A stretch of DNA of 64,000 nt, taken from contig NZ_JACWZZ010000001.1 in the NCBI RefSeq assembly GCF_014698995.1, positions 1,846,564 through 1,910,563 on the forward strand. The letters run 5' to 3'. The notes beneath the pieces were generated by a model. That model worked only from the letters and a program-made list of their open reading frames with translations. It made no database searches and was not told where the DNA came from. This document shows positions 59,062 to 64,000 of the stretch, in pieces. Position 1 is the stretch's first letter. Every line of letters begins with the position of its first letter. The DNA comes from Hymenobacter duratus (lineage in GTDB: Bacteria > Bacteroidota > Bacteroidia > Cytophagales > Hymenobacteraceae). Both the position numbers and the translations under genes were made by a program.

Positions 59062-61269
59062 ATGGCCACCCTCATCGACCCCGAAGTAGAGCGTCAGGAA
59101 ATCCTGCGCCACTACCGCCGCCTCCTCCGCACCGCCAAACCGTACCTCAAGCCCGGCGACGCCAAACTCATCAAAAAAGCCTTCAATACCTCTTTGGAGG
59201 CGCACAAGGAAATGCGCCGCAAGTCCGGCGAGCCATATATTCTGCACCCGCTGGCGGTAGCCCAGATTGTGGTAGAGGAAATAGGACTGGGTACCACTAG
59301 CATTGTGGCGGCGCTGCTGCACGATGTGGTGGAAGACACACCCTGGGAAATTGCTGATGTAGAGCGGGAGTTCGGGACGAAGGTCGCCCGCATTGTGGAT
59401 GGCCTGACCAAAATTTCGGGCGTCTTCGAATACGGCACTTCGGAGCAGGCCGAAAACTTCCGCAAGATGTTGCTCACACTGTCGGAAGATGTGCGCGTGA
59501 TTCTCATCAAGCTCGCCGACCGCCTGCACAACATGCGGACTCTCGACTCGATGCCGCGTCACAAGCAGCTCAAGATTTCCTCCGAAACCATCTACCTCTA
59601 CGCGCCGCTGGCGCACCGCTTGGGCCTCTATGCCATCAAGACGGAGCTGGAAGACCTTCACCTAAAATACACCGATACGGAGGTGTATAACGAGCTGGTG
59701 AACCGCGTGCGCCAGAGCCGTAGTGCCCGCAACCGGTTCATCAAGGAGTTTGTGCAGCCCATTGATGAAGAGCTGGCGGCCCAGGGCTTCTTATTCGAAA
59801 TCAAAGGCCGGCCCAAGAGCATCTACTCCATCCTCAAGAAGATGCGCAAGCAGAACATCACCTTCGACGAGGTGTACGACCTGTTTGCCATTCGCGTGAT
59901 TCTGGATGTGCCGCAGGAGCAGGAGAAGGCCGCTTGCTGGCAGGTGTATAGTATCGTCACGGACTTCTACCAGCCCAACCCCGACCGCCTGCGCGACTGG
60001 GTGAGCACGCCCAAGGCCAACGGCTACGAGAGCCTCCATACCACGGTCATGAGCCGTTCGGGCCAGTGGGTGGAAGTGCAGATTCGGAGCCGCCGCATGG
60101 ACGATATTGCCGAGAAGGGCTACGCCGCGCACTGGAAATACAAGGACACTGGTGTTCCGCAGCCCGAATCAACGCTGGAAGCCTGGATCAACAAGGTGCG
60201 CGAGATGCTCGAAACCAACAACTCCAGCGCCCTGGAGTTCATGGACGAGTTCCGCCAAAACCTCTTCGTGAAGGAAGTTTACGCCTTCACGCCCAAAGGC
60301 AAGCTGATCATTCTGCCGGATAAGGCCACTGCCCTGGACTTTGCCTTCGATATCCACACCCACATCGGGTTGCAGTGCCTCGGGGCCAAAGTAAACCAGA
60401 AGCTGCAGCCGCTCAGCTACCAGCTCCGCAACGGCGACCAAGTAGAAATTTTGACCTCGCAGCGCCAGAAGCCTACTGAAGAGTGGCTGCAGTACGTTAT
60501 TACGTCCAAGGCCCGTTCCAAAATCAAGGACTGGCTCCGTGACGACAAGCGCGCCAAGGCCGAAGACGGACGCTTCCTGGTGGAAAAGCGCCTGGAACTG
60601 CTGGGAATAGAGTTTACGCCCGAAAACCTCAACCGGCTGCTGGCTCATTTCAACACCTACAGCACGCAGGAATTTTTTTACCGCGTAGCCATTGGGCAGG
60701 TTGATGGGCGCGAAATAAAAACCGAGCTGTTCGACCCCAATATTGAAGTGCCCCGCCTGCCTTCCATGCTGGAGCCCAAAGCTTTTGACCATGAGGTGCA
60801 GAAAGTACGCGGCGTAAATGCCAATATGCTCGTCATCGGGGAGCGGACAGACAAATTCGATTACACCATTGCGCCCTGTTGTAACCCAATTCCCGGCGAT
60901 GATGTGTTTGGGTTTGAAACCGAAGATGGCATCGTTATCCATCGTACGTCCTGTCCCAAGGCCGTGCAGATGATGTCCAACTACGGCAACCGGATCGTGC
61001 GCGCCAAATGGACCGATCAGCTGGAGCTGGCGTTTCTGGCGGGTATCCGCATCAAAGGCTCCGATAGGGTAGGGCTGGTAAACGATGTCACGCGCATCAT
61101 CAGCAACAGCCTGAAGGTAAACATGCGCTCCATCACTATCGACTCTGATGATGGTATGTTCGAGGGCCAGATTATGGTGTTCGTCAACGATACCGACCAC
61201 TTGACCAAGCTGATTCAGCGCCTATCACGGGTAAACGGGGTGCTGCAGGTGGAGCGCTTCGATACGTAA
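59062..61269 (+). CDS. RelA/SpoT-family (p)ppGpp synthetase/hydrolase
   Basis: 735 residues from ATG 59062; a TTG at 59029 would add 11 residues. Domain order: HD hydrolase with ALLHDVVEDTP (His87, Asp88), ppGpp synthetase (KGRPKSIYSILKKM, YDLFAIRVIL), TGS (VYAFTPKGKLIILP), a zinc-finger-like CCNPIPGDD section and a C-terminal ACT domain. The intact HD motif predicts a bifunctional enzyme that both makes and destroys (p)ppGpp in the stringent response. Cytoplasmic and ribosome-associated. Confidence 0.95.
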   Translation: MATLIDPEVERQEILRHYRRLLRTAKPYLKPGDAKLIKKAFNTSLEAHKEMRRKSGEPYILHPLAVAQIVVEEIGLGTTSIVAALLHDVVEDTPWEIADVEREFGTKVARIVDGLTKISGVFEYGTSEQAENFRKMLLTLSEDVRVILIKLADRLHNMRTLDSMPRHKQLKISSETIYLYAPLAHRLGLYAIKTELEDLHLKYTDTEVYNELVNRVRQSRSARNRFIKEFVQPIDEELAAQGFLFEIKGRPKSIYSILKKMRKQNITFDEVYDLFAIRVILDVPQEQEKAACWQVYSIVTDFYQPNPDRLRDWVSTPKANGYESLHTTVMSRSGQWVEVQIRSRRMDDIAEKGYAAHWKYKDTGVPQPESTLEAWINKVREMLETNNSSALEFMDEFRQNLFVKEVYAFTPKGKLIILPDKATALDFAFDIHTHIGLQCLGAKVNQKLQPLSYQLRNGDQVEILTSQRQKPTEEWLQYVITSKARSKIKDWLRDDKRAKAEDGRFLVEKRLELLGIEFTPENLNRLLAHFNTYSTQEFFYRVAIGQVDGREIKTELFDPNIEVPRLPSMLEPKAFDHEVQKVRGVNANMLVIGERTDKFDYTIAPCCNPIPGDDVFGFETEDGIVIHRTSCPKAVQMMSNYGNRIVRAKWTDQLELAFLAGIRIKGSDRVGLVNDVTRIISNSLKVNMRSITIDSDDGMFEGQIMVFVNDTDHLTKLIQRLSRVNGVLQVERFDT

Positions 61270-61373
61270 GTTATAAATAGCTTTAAAATAGAGTGTGAGT
61301 ATAAAATGGCACATAAAAAAGCGGCTTTCCTTTGCTATCCAGCCAGCTTAAGTGTCCACCGATTGTTATCTAG

Positions 61374-61381
61374 TACCTTTG
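61374..61381 (+). promoter_or_regulatory. -7 box TACCTTTG of the fur-STAS-purA operon
   Basis: Exact TAnnTTTG ending 30 bases before ATG 61412; -33 region weak. Confidence 0.6.
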
Positions 61382-61411
61382 CACCACTCCTTATATATAA
61401 GGTTGCCTAAG

Positions 61412-61885
61412 ATGCCTGATAAAGAAAAGTACGAGGAGGTAAAGAAGATCTTTACCGCTTACCTCGAAAACAAAGGCTTGCGCAAGACGTCAGAGCGCTA
61501 CGCCATTCTGGAAGAAATTTATTCCCGCACCGGTCACTTCGATGTAGAGGAACTCTACGCCGGCATGAAGGAGCAAGGCCTGCAGGTGAGCCGGGCAACG
61601 GTGTACAATACCCTCGACCTGCTGGTAGAGCATGGCCTTGTCAGCAAACACCAGTTCGGCCGTAACTTGGCGCAGTATGAGAAATCGTACGGCTACCGTC
61701 AGCACGACCACGTGATTTGTACCGAGTGCCATAAGGTGGTTGAATTCTGCGACCCGCGCATTCATGGCATCCAGACGATGGTCGGGGAGTTACTCAACTT
61801 CCATATCTTGCATCACTCTTTGAACCTTTACGGCGTATGCGGCGACTGCCGTGCCAAAGCCGCTGCCCGCTCTCTAGCTGAATGA
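61412..61885 (+). CDS. Fur-family transcriptional regulator
   Basis: 157 residues from ATG 61412. Winged helix GLRKTSERYAILEEIY and ATVYNTLDLLVEHGLV; metal site HDHVICTECHKVVEF; structural CxxC pairs CTEC and CGDC. More like classical Fur or PerR in length than the other family member at 13154. It probably senses iron or peroxide. Its stop overlaps the ATG of the STAS gene (ATGA). Confidence 0.92.
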   Translation: MPDKEKYEEVKKIFTAYLENKGLRKTSERYAILEEIYSRTGHFDVEELYAGMKEQGLQVSRATVYNTLDLLVEHGLVSKHQFGRNLAQYEKSYGYRQHDHVICTECHKVVEFCDPRIHGIQTMVGELLNFHILHHSLNLYGVCGDCRAKAAARSLAE

Positions 61886-62229
61886 AAACCGAATCTACTG
61901 TCCAAGACGGCATCCTCTTTGTGCGCCTCTCCGGCGACCTTATCGGCAGCCCCGATACTCAGCAGCTTTTGCAATCCGTTGATCAGCACCTAGGCGAAGA
62001 TGTTCGCCATTGTGCCGTCGATCTGTCCGAAATCCGCTACATCAATAGCACCGGTATCGGCGTGCTGGTGTCGTTGCTGACCAAGTTTCGTAGCCGCGGC
62101 GGTGAGCTGGTACTCATAAATCCTGCGGATCATCCACGCAAGATGCTCGCTCTGACCAAGCTGAACGCTATTTTTTCCATCGCAGACGACGAGCAGTCGG
62201 CTGCCCAACAGTTGAAAGCCGCAAACTAA
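61882..62229 (+). CDS. STAS-domain anti-sigma factor antagonist-like protein
   Basis: 115 residues, a single STAS domain. The phosphorylation-site loop IRYINSTGIGVLVSLL has the conserved serine. Relatives such as SpoIIAA bind or release anti-sigma kinases, but no kinase or sigma factor gene is here. Overlaps the Fur gene by four bases and purA by one, so the three form a tightly coupled operon. Confidence 0.9.
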   Translation: MKTESTVQDGILFVRLSGDLIGSPDTQQLLQSVDQHLGEDVRHCAVDLSEIRYINSTGIGVLVSLLTKFRSRGGELVLINPADHPRKMLALTKLNAIFSIADDEQSAAQQLKAAN

Positions 62230-63500
62230 TGCCCGTTGACGTACTAGTAGGATTGCAGTGGGGGGATGAAGGCAAAGGCAAGATTGTCGATGTGCTGGCC
62301 CCCACCTACGATGTAGTAGCCCGCTTCCAGGGTGGCCCCAATGCCGGCCACACCCTCTATTTCGATGGTATCAAGCATGTGTTGCACCAGGTGCCATCCG
62401 GAATTTTCCATCCGCACATCATCAATGTTGTCGGCAACGGTGTCGTGCTCGACCCGGTAGTGTTCCGCCAGGAGCTCCAAAAACTCACCGACCGTGGCAT
62501 CGATTGGGGCAAGACTCTTTACATCTCGCGCAAGGCCCAGCTGATTCTGCCTTCGCACCGCGCCCTCGACCGTATCAACGAAGAGGCACGCGGCGGCAGC
62601 AAAATTGGCTCTACTCTGAAAGGAATCGGGCCTACGTACCAGGATAAAATTGGCCGTACCGGTCTTCGTGTCGGCGATATTCTGCTCCCCGACTTCCAGC
62701 AGCGCTACCAGGAGGCCGTATCCCGCCACGCTACTCTCTCTGAATTCCACGGCCGCGGCCTCGAAATTGAAGAATTCGAGGCCGATTTCTTTTCCGCCGT
62801 AGAATTTCTGCGTACCCTCAAGCTCACCGACACAGAGTATCTGCTGAATGACTTGTTAAAACAAGGCAAAAACATTCTGGCGGAAGGGGCCCAAGGCTCT
62901 ATGCTGGATATTGATTTTGGTACGTATCCGTACGTTACTTCTTCCAGCACTATTGTAGCTGGTGCCTGCACTGGCCTTGGCATTGCGCCGCAGCATATCC
63001 AGAAGGTATATGGCATCAGCAAGGCATATTGCACGCGTGTAGGCAGCGGGCCGTTCCCAACCGAGTTGCACGACGAAGTAGGGGAGCAGATTCGGCAGGC
63101 GGGCCGCGAGTTTGGCTCTACCACAGGCCGACCCCGCCGTTGCGGGTGGATTGATCTGCCGGCTCTACGCTACAGCATCATGCTCAACGGTGTCACCGAG
63201 ATTCATCTGATGAAAGCCGACGTACTCGATGAGTTTGACGAAATCCGAGTCTGCACTCATTACCAGTTTCCCGATGGTCGTCTCACCGACCAACTCCCAG
63301 ACCACGGCGACTTGGAAAACATGCAGCCGGTATACGTTAGCCTCCCCGGCTGGAAAGTAACCCTGCAGTCTATATCGGACCCCACGGCTCTTCCGGCAGC
63401 CCTCACCTCTTATATAGAGTACCTGGAACGGTACTTGTCAGTGCCAGTAAGCATCGTGAGTGTTGGACCTGACCGAAAGAGCACCTTACGGTTAAAGTAG
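62229..63500 (+). CDS. purA: Adenylosuccinate synthase
   Basis: 423 residues. Begins MPVDVLVGLQWGDEGKGKIVD with the GTP-binding GDEGKGK (12-18); NAGHT, GIGPTYQDKIGRTGLR, GAQGSMLDIDFGTYPYVTSS and STTGRPRRCGWIDL are all conserved. It makes adenylosuccinate from IMP, aspartate and GTP in AMP synthesis. ATG overlaps the STAS stop by one base; a strong terminator follows. Confidence 0.97.
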   Translation: MPVDVLVGLQWGDEGKGKIVDVLAPTYDVVARFQGGPNAGHTLYFDGIKHVLHQVPSGIFHPHIINVVGNGVVLDPVVFRQELQKLTDRGIDWGKTLYISRKAQLILPSHRALDRINEEARGGSKIGSTLKGIGPTYQDKIGRTGLRVGDILLPDFQQRYQEAVSRHATLSEFHGRGLEIEEFEADFFSAVEFLRTLKLTDTEYLLNDLLKQGKNILAEGAQGSMLDIDFGTYPYVTSSSTIVAGACTGLGIAPQHIQKVYGISKAYCTRVGSGPFPTELHDEVGEQIRQAGREFGSTTGRPRRCGWIDLPALRYSIMLNGVTEIHLMKADVLDEFDEIRVCTHYQFPDGRLTDQLPDHGDLENMQPVYVSLPGWKVTLQSISDPTALPAALTSYIEYLERYLSVPVSIVSVGPDRKSTLRLK

Positions 63501-63508
63501 AAACCCAT

Positions 63509-63559
63509 TAAATGAGCGAGCCGGGATGCCTATATAAGGCGTCCCGGCTCGCTCATTTA
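63509..63559 (+). terminator. Terminator after purA
   Basis: 23-bp stem with one G-T pair (63509-63531 with 63537-63559), 5-base loop; 8 bases after the purA stop. Confidence 0.85.
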
Positions 63560-63642
63560 GTGCTGTAAACAATTTAGTATTTGATTTTCAGGATAGTAGC
63601 TAAAACATCATGTGCAGTGCAAGAGAAGTTTACACTACACGC

Positions 63643-63673
63643 TTGCTTTTCTAGATGTATCGTCGCACCTTTG
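63643..63673 (+). promoter_or_regulatory. Promoter P1 of the terminal array
   Basis: TTG at 63643-63645, 20-base spacer, CACCTTTG at 63666-63673, one mismatch from the consensus -7 box. Confidence 0.6.
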
Positions 63674-63725
63674 CACTCCCAAATCGAAAGGATATGGGTC
63701 GAAAGTAGCAAAGTGAAAAAAAGAG

Positions 63726-63756
63726 TTTGGTTGATGAAAAACAACTCTTACCTTTG
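63726..63756 (+). promoter_or_regulatory. Promoter P2 of the terminal array
   Basis: TTTG at 63726-63729, 19 bases, TACCTTTG at 63749-63756: an exact Bacteroidota promoter. The start region CAGCCCG is followed by a 7-bp hairpin CCGCTTC/GAAGCGG at 63761-63779. Confidence 0.85.
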
Positions 63757-63822
63757 CAGCCCGCTTCGATCGGAAGCGGTTGCAGGTTCTGAGAAAAGCA
63801 CTAAAAAGTTTTTCGCTCAGAA

Positions 63823-63853
63823 CTTGGAAACGAAGAAAAGGTACTTACCTTTG
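63823..63853 (+). promoter_or_regulatory. Promoter P3 of the terminal array
   Basis: CTTG at 63823-63826, 19 bases, TACCTTTG at 63846-63853, again followed by CAGCCCG and a CGCTTC/GAAGCG hairpin. Confidence 0.85.
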
Positions 63854-63916
63854 CAGCCCGCCGCGCTTCGAACGAGAAGCGAAACGGGGCGACAGGAAAA
63901 AAGAAAGCAACTTTTT

Positions 63917-63947
63917 CTTGTCAGTTGGAAAAACGGTGTTACCTTTG
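63917..63947 (+). promoter_or_regulatory. Promoter P4 of the terminal array
   Basis: CTTG at 63917-63920, 19 bases, TACCTTTG at 63940-63947, then CAGCCCG and a CGCTTC/GAAGC hairpin. Confidence 0.85.
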
Positions 63948-64000
63948 CAGCCCGCTTCGATCGGAAGCCGGCATACGGACTCAGCGGATGAGTCACTGAG

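Larger units (their letters stand above)
63560..64000 (+). other. Leader of a probable rRNA or stable-RNA operon
   Basis: Holds four tandem promoters spaced 83, 97 and 94 bases apart with repeated start regions and hairpins. No protein gene is convincing. The dense promoter stacking and the absence of a coding start before 64000 fit an rRNA operon leader, with the RNA gene outside the window. Confidence 0.6.

Noticed and set aside
63581..63991. Open frame across the terminal promoter array
   Set aside because: It spans four consensus promoters and repeated hairpins, and its protein is repetitive only because the promoters are; judged non-coding.
1..64000. CRISPR arrays, phage genes or complete insertion sequences
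   Set aside because: No regularly spaced repeats, Cas proteins, integrase, transposase or phage structural genes were seen on either strand.

Overview
The window is a 64 kb piece of chromosome from a GC-rich member of the Bacteroidota, most likely Hymenobacter or a close relative in the Cytophagales. This rests on established family knowledge applied to visible features: two SusC/SusD outer-membrane pairs, proteins with C-terminal type IX secretion sorting regions, a GxxExxY protein, promoters of the form TTTG-N19-TAnnTTTG, and almost no Shine-Dalgarno sequences. No phage, integrase, transposase or CRISPR array was seen.

Layout. 1-8.6 kb: end of a fasciclin protein, a hydrolase-fold protein lacking its serine nucleophile, a lipase, two related T9SS-sorted proteins, a rhomboid protease, an FkbM methyltransferase and a membrane protein sharing an N-terminal module with the rhomboid. 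8.7-12.5 kb: secreted or wall-directed enzymes (serine beta-lactamase-like hydrolase, D-Ala-D-Ala dipeptidase, GHL10 lipoprotein). 12.6-28.3 kb: a Fur-family regulator and two opposed SusC/SusD systems around a NagB-deacetylase fusion, closed by a NagX/HGSNAT-like membrane protein; with the GH3-serine hydrolase fusion at 30.6-33.8 kb this looks like an amino-sugar or murein-sugar salvage region. 28.4-30.6 kb: an acyl-CoA ligase and a GxxExxY gene enclosed by 49-bp inverted repeats.

33.9-49.9 kb: mixed metabolism and envelope genes (exported superoxide dismutase, SDR enzyme, T9SS-sorted protein, DUF885 and S9 peptidases, flavin reductase, small lipoproteins, diphthine-ammonia-ligase-like ATPase, DCC thioredoxin-like protein, quinone oxidoreductase, FAD-binding protein). 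50-64 kb: a housekeeping block with hldD, a BtuF/BtuC-type importer pair without its ATPase, a pterin synthase, lpxB, clpX, clpP, tig, tRNA-Leu(UAG), a RelA/SpoT enzyme and a tightly overlapped fur-STAS-purA operon. The last 350 bases hold four stacked Bacteroidota promoters that probably drive an rRNA or other stable-RNA operon just outside the window.

The most unusual signals are non-coding: the GxxExxY inverted-repeat module, a family of long hairpins with TGTCATCC/CGTCATTCC ends, very long perfect palindromes between convergent genes, promoters whose -7 box ends exactly four bases before the start codon (predicted leaderless mRNAs), and the terminal promoter array.
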